From Ophioderma brevispina (lineage: Eukaryota > Echinodermata > Ophiuroidea > Amphilepidida > Ophiodermatidae): a DNA stretch of 64,000 nt. Location: the NCBI GenBank assembly GCA_023653785.1, contig JAMKCH010072370.1:1-64000 (forward strand), written 5' to 3'. The notes below the pieces were generated by a model. That model searched no databases. It saw nothing but the letters and a program-made list of their open reading frames with translations, and was not told the origin of the DNA. The position numbers were made by a program, and so were the translations under genes. Positions within the stretch are counted from its first letter, which is position 1; the number at the start of each line of letters is the position of its first letter. This document shows, piece after piece, positions 10,689 through 22,640 of the stretch.

Positions 10689-11870
10689 GCTCTTTTGTTG
10701 AGTAAACTTGACTCAACAAAGGTTGAGTAGCAGTTTTACTTTGCCTTGTAGTAAACATTTTACTCAGTAAAAGAGTCAATATTTGACTCAACGTTTGTTG
10801 AGTAAAATTTTACTGCCCTTTACTCAACAGTTGAGCTGTGACATTTTTTACTCAACAGGGCGATACAATTGTACTCAACCCACAAGGAGTAATATTTTGA
10901 ACTGTATTTGAGTAGATTTCTTGCTCAACCGTTGAGTAACATGTTTTGACTCAACTGATGTCGAGCACACTGTTTGAGCAACATTAATTTTACTCAATTG
11001 ACATTGAGTAATACTTTGGATGCAGGTATAAAGCAAAATGTTTATTCGTCAGAAAGCTACAAGTTGCTCACCAGGTTGAGTAAATTGGCTTGTTCAGTAT
11101 ACTCGAAACTTCCAGATATTTTGATTTGATTTCTGTAAATGAGAACTACACGTTCAAACATCAAAAGAACACAGGCGGTATTCTTGGTATTTAAAAAATA
11201 ACACAAAATCTACAAGGACATATTTTCATTACTTTTAGCTTTTTCTTCGAAGGTCACAGCTCTTTTGTTGAGTAAACTTGACTCAACGAAGGTTGAGTAG
11301 CAGTTTTACTCTGCCTTGTAGTAAACATTTTACTCAGTAAAAGAGTCAATATTTGACTCAACGTTTGTTGACTAAAATTTTACTCCCCTTTACTCAACAG
11401 TTGAGCTGTGACATTATTTACTCAACAGGGCGATAAAATTGTACTCAACCCACAAGGAGTAATATTTTGAACTGTATTTGAGTAGATTTCTTGCTCAATC
11501 GTTGAGTAACATGTTTGCCCAACTCGAGCACACTGTTTGCCCAACTGTTGAGCAATATTAATTTTACTCAATTGACATTGAGTAATACTTTGGATGCAGG
11601 TATAAAGCAAAATGTTTATTCATCAGAAAGCTACAAGTTGCTCACCAGGTTGAGTAAATTGGCTTGTTCAGTATACTCGAAACTTCCAGATATTTTGATT
11701 TGATTTCTGTAATAGAACTACACTTTCAAACATCAAAAGAACACAGGCGGTATTCTTGGTTTTTTAAAAATAACACAAAATCTACAAGGACATATTATCA
11801 TTACTTTTACCTTTTTCTTCGAAGGTCACAGCTCTTTTGTTGAGTAAACTTGACTCAACAAAAGTTTCTT
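10689..11870. repeat. Tandem duplication of a 571-bp TTGAGTAAA-rich unit
   Basis: GCTCTTTTGTTGAGTAAACT starts at 10689, 11259 and 11831, so the unit is about 570-572 bp in two full copies plus a short third start. Each unit is dense in TTGAGTAAA and its complement TTTACTCAA, and the opening TTGTTGAGTAAACTTGACTC with the following AACAAA folds on itself. The copies are about 95% alike by eye, so the duplication is fairly recent. A 24-A run precedes it. The open frames 11422-11610 and 11515-11703 are artefacts. Confidence 0.85.
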
Positions 11871-12409
11871 CGAAGGTCATGGTGGTTCAAAATCATGATA
11901 AATTTATGTAGATGCACGTCGTGTAGTCGTGTACCGATGTACATGCACCAGTAAAACTATAGGCCATAGATTTGTCAGATTAATTGTTAATACCATGCTG
12001 GCATAAATGCAACCTATAACTTTACTGAGCAATAGCGAATCCCCATTTGAATACACAGCGCTCACAGTGCAGTGATACATGCATCAACGGTGAAAGATTG
12101 CCGAATTCATAGCTTGGCACAGTACCGTAGACATAGTCGGGTTACGCCGGAATCTCACCAAGTTCACAATCATGACAAGTCCACCATTGCATCACCGCAA
12201 TAATTATCATTATTTTCTGATTATAACTTGTTGATGTAAAATATCAGAATGACCAGCATTTCTGCGACACACCAGCTTGTCACCTGCCACTGATATGTCC
12301 GCGGCAATTCTTGGGCTGCACGTGTCTGAGTTCGTCAATGTTGCTTAAGATCAGAATCAATGCGGTGTAAGTTCTGATCCCGTCACTGCGTCAAACTACT
12401 TTGTCACGC

Positions 12410-12580
12410 AACGTTGAGTCAGATTTCAAAACTGCTTTACTCAACATGTGTTTCACAATTTTACTCGGGTGAGGAGTAAAAGGGAAATTTGTGTTTTACG
12501 CCATGCTCATTAAATCTTGACTCAACCTTTTACCCAACACGCTTTACTCCCGGCACTGAGTAAAATATTTTTTAGAGTGT
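12410..12580. repeat. Outlying TTGAGTCA/TTTACTCAAC block
   Basis: The same TTTACTCAAC and GAGTAAAA motifs as at 10689-11870 recur here (GCTTTACTCAACATG, TTTTACTCGGG, CACTGAGTAAAATATTTT). It may be the far end of the same mobile element, with 11870-12410 as internal or unrelated sequence. Confidence 0.5.
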
Positions 12581-12642
12581 GGCTGAGATTATCTTCTTGC
12601 TCAAATGACTGTAATGTATGATACAAATTTCTCTAATAACAG

Positions 12643-12756
12643 GTAATGCCGCAACCTTCCTTTTCGACACCACCTACTACGAAATCTTTGAAAAAGATTT
12701 GTTTGTCTGGATCAAACTACTTAGAAATGGAAATCAAGAAGCAATCGGAAGTGTTC
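12643..12756 (+). CDS. Calx-beta repeat protein, exon: first half of domain 4
   Basis: A 114-nt exon after the acceptor CTCTAATAACAG with donor GTTC|GTAAGT, phase 1 at both ends. It encodes NAATFLFDTTYYEIFEKDLF then VWIKLLRNGNQEAIGSV. The aromatic-rich start, the E-x-x-x-K strand and the L-x-R-x-G loop fit the first half of a Calx-beta domain, although the usual acidic N-E-x-x-G turn is less clear than in domain 2. The next intact second-half exon is at 35229-35456, which implies an intron of about 22.5 kb that holds the two piggyBac complexes. Confidence 0.75.
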
Positions 12757-13213
12757 GTAAGTTGTTGTATTTATATATAATCGCTATAAAAATATGTTGT
12801 ATTTGCATTCGCGTAAATAAGAAAGATAGACACGTATAGACCATGTCACAAACTTTTTGCAAACACAACTTAGCACATGTTCTCTAGACGTGTTTAAGGT
12901 GATACCGAATGAGCACTGCACTGTTCAATGATTTACCTGGATTCAACGCGAGCTTTAAGTACGGTCACTTGAAAGCGACAGGTAATGGCCTTTGTATGTG
13001 TGATGATCAACGAAACAGGTAGATAATTTCCCATGTGTTCTCACGTTTATTATGTGCACATTTTCTTGAAAATGAATTAAATTCCGTCCGTTATGCATAG
13101 GACAACGGGCTTCATATTCTCTGTAACTGCAGAGCTATTGTTATTGTCCATGACGTTAAAAACATTTGTGTTATCACCACCCGGTTCAGATTGAGCTATA
13201 AAATAGCCTCGCT

Positions 13214-13671
13214 CACGAATAAAACAAATGGGGCTTCTTCTGTGAGTTCAATAACTTTGACCGTATATTTCATCATTTATTCAAAAAGGAAACGAAGATG
13301 AACAGAAATCATGGAAAAATGTTGTTTGGCAAGCTCTGACCTAACACTTTGGTGCAGAACCAAGACTCATAACTTAATCATGTTAATATAGAACCTCTTT
13401 CTATTCATTTTAAAAGTTTGTTCGGCACCGGTTTACCTGCATTTCATATAGGTGAATGATTTTCGATTTCTGCTAATAACGCGGTAAATTGAATAGAAAT
13501 GGGGTTGCGCGGCTAATAACGGGTTTGGTTCTGCAAAATGATGTTAGGTCGCAATTTTACCCCCATGAGTTTTGTTCACCTTCGTTTCCCTTTCGAATAA
13601 ACAAGAAATATAGGGTCAAAGTTAATTGAACACACAGTCAACCTCTACTTATTTATTCGTGAAGAGGATTT
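13214..13671. mobile_element. Foldback element with CACGAATAAA ends
   Basis: CACGAATAAA at 13214 is matched by TTTATTCGTG ending at 13671. The complement of the right half shares GTTCAAT..AACTTTGACC, TATATTTC, TTTATTCAAAAAGGAAACGA and GATGAACA with the left half, so nearly the whole 458 bp forms an imperfect hairpin. A related sequence lies inside the 1.74-kb foldback element at about 29540-29770 (GGTAAATTGAATAGAAAT and GTTAATGAAACACACAG). Non-coding. Confidence 0.65.
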
Positions 13672-13699
13672 GCGCGGTTAATGCCTCACCCGGAACGTC

Positions 13700-16659
13700 C
13701 AGCCGCGCCTCTCGGAAGGACACACAGATAGGTTGTGGAGGAGGTGCCGATTTCTATGGACTCCTTTAAAGATCGCATCTAGTGTCCCGCTCCGCGCCGC
13801 TTGCACGGGCGCAGTTACTGATGCGGTGCAATCGTATCCCGGTCTTGCGTGTTACAGATAACGCGATTGGTCGTATTTAACGACCTCAGACGAACGGGGT
13901 CCGGGCTCCCCCTGGCACGGACAGCTATGCGTTCAAATACCAATGAAATCAAGTAACCGGTGCACGAGCCAAGCGTACCCGCACACGCCAAGGCTAGAAA
14001 CCACCCGTGGGTAAGCGTTAGACCACTGGCAGGATCAACATTGTCGGCCTACAATAATTCCCCTTTCTCGAATCTAGGCGAGCTGGGCCGAGGAGCTGCA
14101 ACCCATGTTAGAATGTGCAGGCTTTTTTTCACAGGTATCCCCGCTACTATGTTCACCAGAACAATAGTACGCCGAAAAACACGGCGATAGGACTCGATCC
14201 AGTTAAGGATCGGGTCAGGCTGTCGTAAAGGGTTATGCCGTTGGACTTGCGTGTTTCAACACAAAATAAGCTTGTGACTTCGGCCCGTGTCAACATTCCA
14301 GCCTGGATGTCGCCAGATCTCGCAGCCTCACCTGAATAAGCACTAACGCATCAAACGCGACCAGTCAGTTATATAGATATATATATATAATATATAGATA
14401 TAATATATATTATATATATTTAATATAATATATAACCCTAGCCAAGCTGAATACAGAGGGAAACCCCCTTTATATTCCCTAAAAATCATCACATTTCAGT
14501 TAATTTCATCGCGGCCCATCCAACCAGCCGTAACAGGCCGAATGCTTTCAGCCCCACACCACAACTCTTCAGTCTAGCGGCAACTTTCAGGTAAATATAA
14601 GGAAGCGGTCCGCTCTGGACTCTGAGTTCATTTTTGAAATGGTTACGTACGTGACATTTCACCCAAACGTCGCCTTAGTCTAGCTAGGGGATTTTCAGAG
14701 ACCAATGAAAGTGGTCAGCTAATGGAAACTCCCCTGCCGTGGCCAGGCTACGTGACTTTTCACCCAACAGAGTTGGTTAATAATCTAGAGCGATTGACCG
14801 CTGACCAAGGAAGCGGTCCGCTCTGGACTTCTTAGTTCATATTGAAAAGGCTACGTACGTGACATTTCACCCAATGTTCGCTTAGTATAGCTAGTGGGAT
14901 TTTCAGCTGACCATTGAAGTGGTCCGATAATGGAAAAAAATCTCCCTACCGTGGCCGGCTACGTGACTTTTCACCAGATTTGGGTTAAATCTAAAGCGAT
15001 TACCGCTGACAAGGAAGCGGTCAGCTTCATAGCGATGGTCCAGTACTTAACCTCAACTGACTTGTGCGAGTTTGCGGTCAGAAACTGGGCATGATACGTA
15101 CTCTCTTAAACATTAGATATTAACCCTTCAACACCTATTTCATAGGTTCCCGGGAACTGAGGCAGTGGCACAATATTTATGCGGACCTAGGGAGTCTCCG
15201 GCCCACTAATTAGGTGATTTCCGTTTTGGCCTGGCTAAATGTTGCTGCCATGGCCCGGCCACTTGAAAAGGTGAACTTAGTGATTTATAGTTTACGAGCA
15301 GATTACTGGCACGAGTTTGGTCAACAAATACGCTGTTTAAATGCCGTGGCCCTGCCACGTTAAGTGGCAGGGCCCGGCAAGTTGCATTTTCAAAAATGAA
15401 CAAGTTCAGAGCGGAACGCTTCCTGGTTCAGCGGGAAGTGCAGTGGTACTTCTGTGAAAGGTTCGGCCGTGCGACGGCTTAAGGTTTGCATCGTGCGTGT
15501 TTGTCACCACATCTGTCGCCCGGGAATCAACCCTGAGCTTTACTAAAAAAATGTTGGCCACCTGCCGGTTTCCGCAAAACCAACTTAAAAATAGGGTTTT
15601 GCAGGGAAAAACATCATGTATGAAAGAGTGAGGGCCTGCCCCGGTTTCGATCGCAGGGACCCACACCGGTCGGATGTGGGTCAGGTATGACGCGGTAGAA
15701 ATTAAAGTGCCAATTGCGCGGCCCAACTGCCGGGGACAGAAACGTATACTATAGGGGAGTATATCCGTGGTTATGCACGGACTGGCCCGGGTCGTGTTTT
15801 GAACTGAGCGGCTAGAGTGTTTTGCGCCATCATTTTTGTAGCGGCAGACGGGGGCGTTTTCCCACTAGCTAGGGGATCTTTACCGAGAGCGGCTCTTCGC
15901 TGGATAGAGATAGACATGTAGGGTGCGTATGCGAAATCGGATTTTTGATCTAGGGACGCTGTCGGTAGCGTGACATTTGAGTGTGTACAAAAATGTAGAA
16001 TGCGCAGAGGCCCAAAAACGCCGGCCTGCAGCGGCTGGGGCGTGGTTCGGGACCAGGAAGTATACTTACATGGTCGGGCCACTGCAGTGGGGCTTCTTGA
16101 AAAAATTGACAAGTCCGGAGAGGACAAGTTACAAGCATGTAGCCGCGATTCCGGCTAAAGATCAAGGAAGCGATCCGTCTCTGGACTAGTTTTTTTTTCA
16201 CCCTTAAATTATGGATGTTGGATCTAGGGCAAATTCCCGTAATACCGAGGCAGTGGTCGCTCTGGATTAGTTATTTTCAAAGTCCGGAGCGGACCAGTTA
16301 CACGCATGTAGCCGCGAGTTCCGGCTCTATAAGTCAAGGACCACGACGCTTGACTTAGTTTTTTTGCACCCTTAACTATGGGCTGTTGGATCTAGGGCCA
16401 ATTGCCACGCAAAAGACCGAGGCAGTGGTCCGCCTTGGACTTAGTCGTTTTTTCAAAGTGGACTTAGTCAATTTTCGAAAGAGGACCCTTTCCATTTTTC
16501 AAATGGAGATAGTTTGTCAAATATTAAAAAATTGATTTTTGGAAATGCCGGACGCATCTGAATTTCACGGAGTCGTCACTTTGGAAGAATTTGGGACGGG
16601 ATTTTGACAACGATCCGTGTCCATCATGTGACCGACCGGGCTCCATCACGTGACCGGTA
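13700..16659. mobile_element. Left arm of piggyBac composite (206-bp subrepeats)
   Basis: GC-rich, repeat-built DNA unlike the surrounding AT-rich intron. GGAAGCGGTCCGCTCTGGAC recurs at 14601 and 14809, and a variant at about 15013, a period near 206 bp. Each unit also carries GGCTACGTACGTGACATTTC and GCCGTGGCCAGGCTACGTGA. The same units occur in reverse complement at 20690-21500, so the two arms are inverted with respect to each other around the transposase. A 250-bp sub-block (15800-16060) with GGGCGTTTTCCCACTAG recurs at 28080-28335 and inverted at 21720-21935 and 22230-22420. An AT microsatellite sits at 14370-14440. Open frames here are repeat artefacts. Confidence 0.7.
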
Positions 16660-16830
16660 CTTTGATCCAAGGTATAAATTATACAAATGCAATCATTTTA
16701 AGGTAAGTTCAGATGGCTGCGTGGGATAGGAGATGGGACCGAAGACACAGACGCTTACACCAAAACGCTAGGATTCCGGAATTTCCAGGTTGAGTCCCAC
16801 TCAGTTAAGTCAATTTTTGTTTCGTTTTCT
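16660..16830 (+). repeat. tRNA-like (SINE-type) module 1
   Basis: A box A-like ATGGCTGCGTGGG (16712-16724) and a box B-like GGTTGAGTCCC (16788-16798) are spaced as in a tRNA gene with a long variable region. The flanks GGTATAAATTATA and TTTTAAGGTAAGTTCAG are shared with module 2 at 19985-20130, and so is ACGCTAGGATTCCGG. It is probably a tRNA-derived SINE head; the tRNA fold itself is not intact. Confidence 0.5.
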
Positions 16831-16894
16831 TTTCGCATACCTTTTCTCACGTTATAACTTCACGTGATACCGCCATCACTGATACGCGGCACGG

Positions 16895-18900
16895 ATGATT
16901 CGTGGCGGGAAACTGATAGGGTATAAAAGGAGCGATCGAGCGCATTGTATCAGTCTTAGCAATGGACAACAGGGTATCAACTTCGGGAAAGTTCGGCAGT
17001 CCTCCACGACGGAACAGCTGGCCTGGTGGTTGGAAAGAATGAGAGGGATGAAAAGCATAAAAATAAGCCTAAGAAGCCGCGGGGGGATATCGGGAGAGTA
17101 GCCGGCAGCAAGACAGCCGAACCGCACACGGAAGACTGCCACATGAGGTTTTCGGGTTAGGGCACCAAAGCGCGCAGCAGACTCAACTTCATCAGCGAAG
17201 GCCGGCGCTCTTCCCCCGACCTCGATGTGCCAAAACCCAAGCCCAAAGAAGGCTAAAGGAGCCGGAGGAAAGGGCACGGTTGCATCAAGCTCATGGGGCA
17301 AGGTATTCTGCAAAGATCGGAGCAACTCCGCGTTCATCCACCAGGATAGTCGACGCCGATGACATGGTGCAACTCGTTGATGAAGCTGCGCTTGACGCGG
17401 CCCCAACGCTGGTACCGACTTTAGCCACTGACATTGATGAGCTTGTAGGGGATCAGAAGGAGTTTGGATTTTAGGATTTTTATCTGATATTCGCGCAAGC
17501 CAGCCCACGCGACAGAAGGCGTGCCGCAGTACATAGACCGGCAGACAAATGACCCAGAGCGAGGACCATGACCTGCTGGACCCTTCTAAGGACAATCTCG
17601 GTGGACGCCAAATTTGACCCCGGGCGACGACACGTGTTCCCCGGTACAATGCCGAGTGGACCGACTTGACGCTGAAAAACAGACGTCCCTGGACTATTTT
17701 GCGGACGTTTGTCTCTCTTCATCTCTTCCAGGAGATAGCCCCGACTGGACAAACATCAGGTTGAGGAAAAGAGGGTGAGAAAGATGCCCATCGGCGACCG
17801 AAATCCGCGCGTGGTTTGGTATCCAACTGGTGATGGGTCTTAATTCGCTTGCGAACGCCAAGGATTATTGGCCGACCCATCCGGTTTAAAGAATACCGAG
17901 GATTTGCAATGCGATGGGTTTTAAACGCTGTTTGAAGTCCTGTCTGGTAGATCTTGTGCGCAACCGACTACCGACCCAAAGAGATAGATTGCAGAAACCC
18001 AGGAACAAAAAGGCATAAGTTTCAATTACATTCGAAACATAAGCCTTTGGGACTGGATAGATCAGTCCGTCCTGAAGGACACGTTCAGTGTAATTGCAGG
18101 AGAAATATAACTGCCAATCCGCAATCTCCTCGAGAAGGCATGGTGCCGTAAAATGGGCATTACGGTTGGCTGACCAACCATCGAATGCCGACCAAGCCTA
18201 CCAGCCAGGGCTTCAGAATGTACGCATTATGCGACTGGGACACTGGATACCTGTGCAACTCTACTGCATATGCAGCTTCAAACAAACGGCGGAAAGTCGT
18301 GCATACCGCGCTCGAGGTGACATCGAGGAGCACCCACAACCCAATGTTCCATCCAAAGGTACTGCGACAAGTTGTACGGATCCTATTAGCCCAGGAATGT
18401 TGGAGCGCGTAACACTCTAACGGGGGCCGTGAAAGAGAATTCACGGGGACAGCCGATTGACTTCTCAAAAGATAGCAGCAAAACCCCCGGCCGATGTCAT
18501 CAAGAACCTGGGAAAGACCCGCCGTGGTACTTTTATTTTCGACAAAATGGTGCGCCAAACGTTCCAGCCCTGTGTGGAAAGACATAAAGGTGGTGCCACT
18601 AATTTCACGGCGCATACGGGTTACCGCTGATGCCAATGTCCGAGAAGATCAGTTCTACTCGGACAAATGACCTTGAAGGTGCCCCACGCAGCGTTGTGCC
18701 GAAAACACCAGTGAACCGCTTGAGTTCTAACATTGATATAGGCGACGCCATACAGTGTGGTGCCGAGAGATTGAGGGCACCACTGAATAATGATCTTTTA
18801 CATTTAAATCAGCTTAAATGTTACACAAGATGTTGCGCTGCGTTAAGAGAGCACCATCTGTTTATTTGCTTGAAGGGACGACTTTTACTTTAAGATGATC
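16895..18900 (+). pseudogene. piggyBac-like transposase 1, frameshifted
   Basis: A DDE transposase of the piggyBac (PGBD) family, read across several frames on the plus strand. A basic N-terminal stretch (KHKNKPKKPRGDIGRVAGSK) lies near 17052-17115. At 17800-17871 there is EIRAWFGIQLVMGLNSLANA followed by KDYW, a close match to the conserved E-I-x-A-W-F-G...M-G-L...D-Y block that the second transposase (minus strand, near 25690) shows as AEIKAWFGTLMIMGL. Around 17958-18012, NRLPTQRDRLQKP fits the downstream alpha region. At 18185-18275, MPTKPTSQGFRMYALCDWDT then GYLCN matches MPLKPTKAGFKIYAM...GYICN of the second copy. Stops and frameshifts separate the pieces, so it is inactive or poorly assembled. 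The antisense open frame 17649-16876 is a shadow. Confidence 0.7.
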
Positions 18901-19500
18901 TGCCCTAACCCTCGACCGGCCGGCGGTCTTACAAGTCAACCTAACATCAAAGACTTGTAAATTCAAATCTCTAATAGCTACTGCTACGTCTCCAGTCCAC
19001 CCGCAATCGTTTCACTGCTGCTACCACACAGTCCAGCCTACATGAACTGTTGGAACCTGGCCAATAAAACCAACATGGGAGGCCTTCTGTCGATCGGTAT
19101 TTGGATCGGCTACCCGGAAGGAAACTGAATGGGCTGCGGCCTATCCTCTCCAGGATAAACTAGGTTCCCCTGCGCCGGGGTGCGTTGGTTTAACCAAAAG
19201 TTCCCTAATACAAACTACTGCTACCATACAAGACTTGAAGCCTGGAGCTAATTGCTATACACAAGTGAAGCCGAATACTACCAGCAACCACACAAATAAA
19301 CTTATCAGAAAATGTCTGTGGTAAACAGATCGTTGCAAAACCTTATTCAAAACAAAGAACACATTTCCCTGCCCAAAAATCCAATAACAACTCCTACAAT
19401 TGTCAGAACCCACCCCCCCCAACAAATGAAACCCCACCCCACCAAACATTCCCTCTAAGTTACCCGCCAAAAAGGTAACCCCTAACCCGATACGCCCACC
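18901..19500. other. Composite interior downstream of transposase 1, no gene recognised
   Basis: About 600 bp between the transposase remnant and the 160-bp tandem array. It holds C-rich runs near 19410-19440 and no recognisable coding sequence. It is probably the 3' part of the piggyBac composite. Confidence 0.4.
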
Positions 19501-19945
19501 CAGTGTAGGCGAACAGTACGGTTAAAAAACTGCACGCGAACGTTAACAGCGCGTGCGGCCGTCACCTTACCACGTTACCGTCAACGTGAGGGGTCAGTTC
19601 AGCACCGGCATACCGTTAATGTCAGGGGTTGCGACGGGTAAAGGTTAGTGGTGGGACCGATTCAGGCAATAGCCCCACCACATTACGGTTTAAAACAGCA
19701 CGCGCCTAAGGCGTGCGGTCGCCCTTAGTACCGTCAAGTGTGAGGGGTTAAGTTAGCCGGGTCAAGGTCAGGGGTGCACCGGGTTAAAGGTTAGTGGTTG
19801 GGACCGATTCAGTGCAATAGGCCCAACCATTACGGTAAAACAGCACGCGCCTTAACAGAGCGTGCGGTCGCCCCTTAGTTACCGTCAAGTGAGGGGTCAA
19901 GGTCAGGGGTTGCGAAGTGTAAAGGTCAGGGGCTAGCACACTAGA
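19500..19945. repeat. 160-bp tandem repeat with GC-rich hairpin
   Basis: About 2.6 copies of a unit that contains ACAGCACGCGCC (at about 19693 and 19853), then a complementary GCGTGCGG, TTACCGTCAA and GTCAGGGGTTGC. GCACGCGCC...GAGCGTGC forms a stem in each unit. It lies inside the piggyBac composite between the transposase and tRNA-like module 2. Confidence 0.75.
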
Positions 19946-19984
19946 AAGGTAACCGGAACACACAATAAGTTTTACCTGCCGTGG

Positions 19985-20130
19985 CCTGGCTTGGATTCCA
20001 GGTATAAATTATAAAAATCAATTCATTTTTCAGGTAAGTCATTCAGTGGCCCAGTGGATGAGACGAAGGACCCAAACCGCTAGGATTCCGGTTCAGGTTC
20101 GAGTATCAGTAAGGTAAGTACTGTTTTCTT
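19985..20130 (+). repeat. tRNA-like (SINE-type) module 2
   Basis: TGGCCCAGTGG (20047-20057) fits box A and GGTTCGAGTAT (20096-20106) fits box B of a pol III promoter, about 40 bp apart. GGTATAAATTATA, CAGGTAAGT and CGCTAGGATTCCGG are shared with module 1 in the same orientation. The two modules are therefore in direct orientation while the arms around them are inverted. Confidence 0.55.
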
Positions 20131-20269
20131 TCTTTTGTCATGACTTTTTTTGGTACCCCCGCTTCCCTGGGGGAGGGAAAATGCCCGAGGGTGGGGAGTT
20201 ATATTTTTCGCTTCTTTTTCTTCTCCGGACTTAGAAAATTTCAGCGGGTGTGACATTGCCGCTGCCGTT

Positions 20270-22640
20270 GCCCGGCTAAGTCAGGGTCCACTTGCCGGGT
20301 CAGGTCAGAGTTGGGACCGGTTAGAGGGTCAGGGTGGGACCGAGTCATATTGGTGGCCGAACATTACGGAAAAACCATGGTAAAAAGTGCGGTAGTCTTA
20401 GCCAATTCATTCCCCAAGAAATGACCTCGGTAGCTTTATAATTAAATTGTGGCTACTGCCGGATTTCCGCCAAAACCTATTTAAGGATTGGGTGTTTACG
20501 GTTTCATATTCTATGTTTTAGAGTGTGCGTATCATGCCCGGTTTCTGGCAGCAAACTCGCAACAGTCAGTGAGGTGAAGTACTGGGATATCGCTATGAAG
20601 TTGCTTAAGGCTAGAAAAGGGGAGGCCGCGACCAGAAAGTATACTATAGGAGGGTAGATTAGTGCATCTCAGACATTTCAAAAATGAACTAATTAAGTCC
20701 AGAGTTCAGAAAAAAACTAAGTCCAGAGTTCAGTGAAAAAAAAAAATAAGTCCAGAGCGGACCGTTTATTTGGTCATACCGGTAAAAGTTGGGCCACGGC
20801 AGTGAAAAGCACCTAGCCGGGCCACGGGCTGTAGACTTTCCCAAAAATAAACTAAGTCCAGAGCGGACCGCTTGCCTGGTCAGCGGTTAAATGTTCTAGA
20901 TTATTAACAAAACTCTTGGGTGAAACCGTCACGTAGCCAGGCCACAGGCAGCGAGATTTTTCCATTAGAGGACCACTTCATTGGTCATCTTAAATCCCCC
21001 CAATCTCTGAGCGAACGTTGGTGAAATGTCACGTACGTAGCCTTTTCAAAAAAATAACTAAGTCCAGAGCGGACTGCTTCCTTTGGTCAGCGGAAAGTCG
21101 CCCTAGAACTTTTTGTGAAAAGTAACCTAGCCGGGCCACGGTATGGTAGACTTTTCAAAATAAACTAAGTCCCGAAGCGGACCGCTTCTTGGTCAGCGGA
21201 ATCGGTGTCTAATTATTAACAAAACTCTTGGGTGAAAGTCACGTAGCCGAGGCCACGGAAAGCGAGAGTTTTCCATTAGCGGACCACTTTGTTGGTCAGC
21301 TGAAAATCCCCCTAGATCTACTAAACGAACGTTGGCTTGCAAGTGTCACGTACTTAGCGCATTTCAAAAATGAACTACGAAGTCCAGAGCGGACTGCTTC
21401 CGTCTTCAGCGGAAAGGTCGCCCTAGACTTCGGTTAAATTCACCTAGCCCGCCACGGCATGTAAACCCTTCATTGGTCTTAACCTGAAGTTGCCGGTGGA
21501 CGTTAAGATGCGCGGTCCTCTTGAATGCTAAGTTCAAAAACGACTAAGTTACCAAAAAATTACTAATCAGGTAGGGGGGGGCGCCCTACTCGAAATCTCA
21601 ATCGTCCAGTTTCCATCAACTTGGGAAATTTCCTCATACTGAGTTAGGTACGTAAGGGATATATGCGTGTCCGACGAGCCCCACCCGCTACAGTCCGGGC
21701 TTTGTTTGTTACCCTCTGCACAGTCTATATTTTGTTACACACCGATGTAACGCTACCGAAAGCGTCCCTAGATCAAAATCCGGATTTCGCATACGGCACC
21801 ACTTAGTCCACTTTTAGCTCTCTCCAGGGAGAGCCACTCCGGTAAAATCACCCACTAGTGGGAAAACCACGGGTCTGCTGCCTAACAAAATGTTGGCGCA
21901 AAGTGCACCACCCAAGGGCGGGCCGGCCCGGGATCAAACCAGAACCACTTAGCCCTACCTATAGCGAATGCTTCCCCGCTATCTAAAGACCAAGGAAGCA
22001 ATCGCCTGCGTCATTTTTCACCCAACAGTGTAACTATTGGATCTTGGGTGATCTCTTGCTAGAGAGCAAGGAACTGGGTCATGTTCCCGTCTTACCGTAT
22101 TTCGCTGGCGTGGGTAGTACAAGCAGTCCGCTCTTTCACCCTGCCACGTCAGACACACCATCCCTCTATATATATACGTTTGGTCCGAGCCAAGCCCCAG
22201 CCGCTTCTACAAGCCGAGCTTTTCTGACCTCGGCGTAGGACATTTTTGGTTACACAACCAATGTAACGCTACCGAAAGCGTCCCTAGACCCAAAATCCAG
22301 ATTTCGCATACGGCACTTGTCCATTTAAGCTCTATCAAGCGGGGAGCCGCTCTCGGTAAACTCACCTACTAGTGGGAAAACGCCCCTCCTGCTACTGAAA
22401 AAAAGTCGTTGGTGGCCCCAATATACAAGGGACCACGGCAGGTAGGTAGTGGACACGGCAGGCAGGGCCACGGCGGGCGACACTTCTTATCTAGCCGCGG
22501 CTCACGGTCGGTGGGCCATGGCAGCGACACTCACCTAGCAGGGCCACGGCATGCCGAATTTCTTATCTAGCCGGGCCACGGAGGTAGGGCCCGGACAGCG
22601 ACACTCACTAGCGGGGCCACCGGCAGCGACGAAATTTGGA
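20270..22640. mobile_element. Right arm of piggyBac composite (inverted subrepeats)
   Basis: The reverse complement of the left arm. AAGTCCAGAGCGGACCGCTT or close variants recur at about 20750, 20856, 21062, 21170 and 21381, and GTCACGTAGCC(A/G)GGCCAC accompanies them. The sub-block with CCACTAGTGGGAAAAC appears at 21720-21935 and again at 22230-22420. The distal end (22440-22630) is a tight array of GGGCCACGGCA. Beyond about 22650 the composition returns to AT-rich. Many small indels distinguish the units. Confidence 0.7.

Noticed and set aside
14025..14060. ACTGGCAGGATCAAC, resembling the complement of the 18S rRNA 5' end
   Set aside because: Only about 15 bases match; neighbouring sequence on the complementary strand does not follow 18S rRNA.
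16876..17649. A 257-aa minus-strand open frame
   Set aside because: It is antisense to the piggyBac-like transposase remnant; its sequence is Arg/Leu/Pro-rich and shows no motif.
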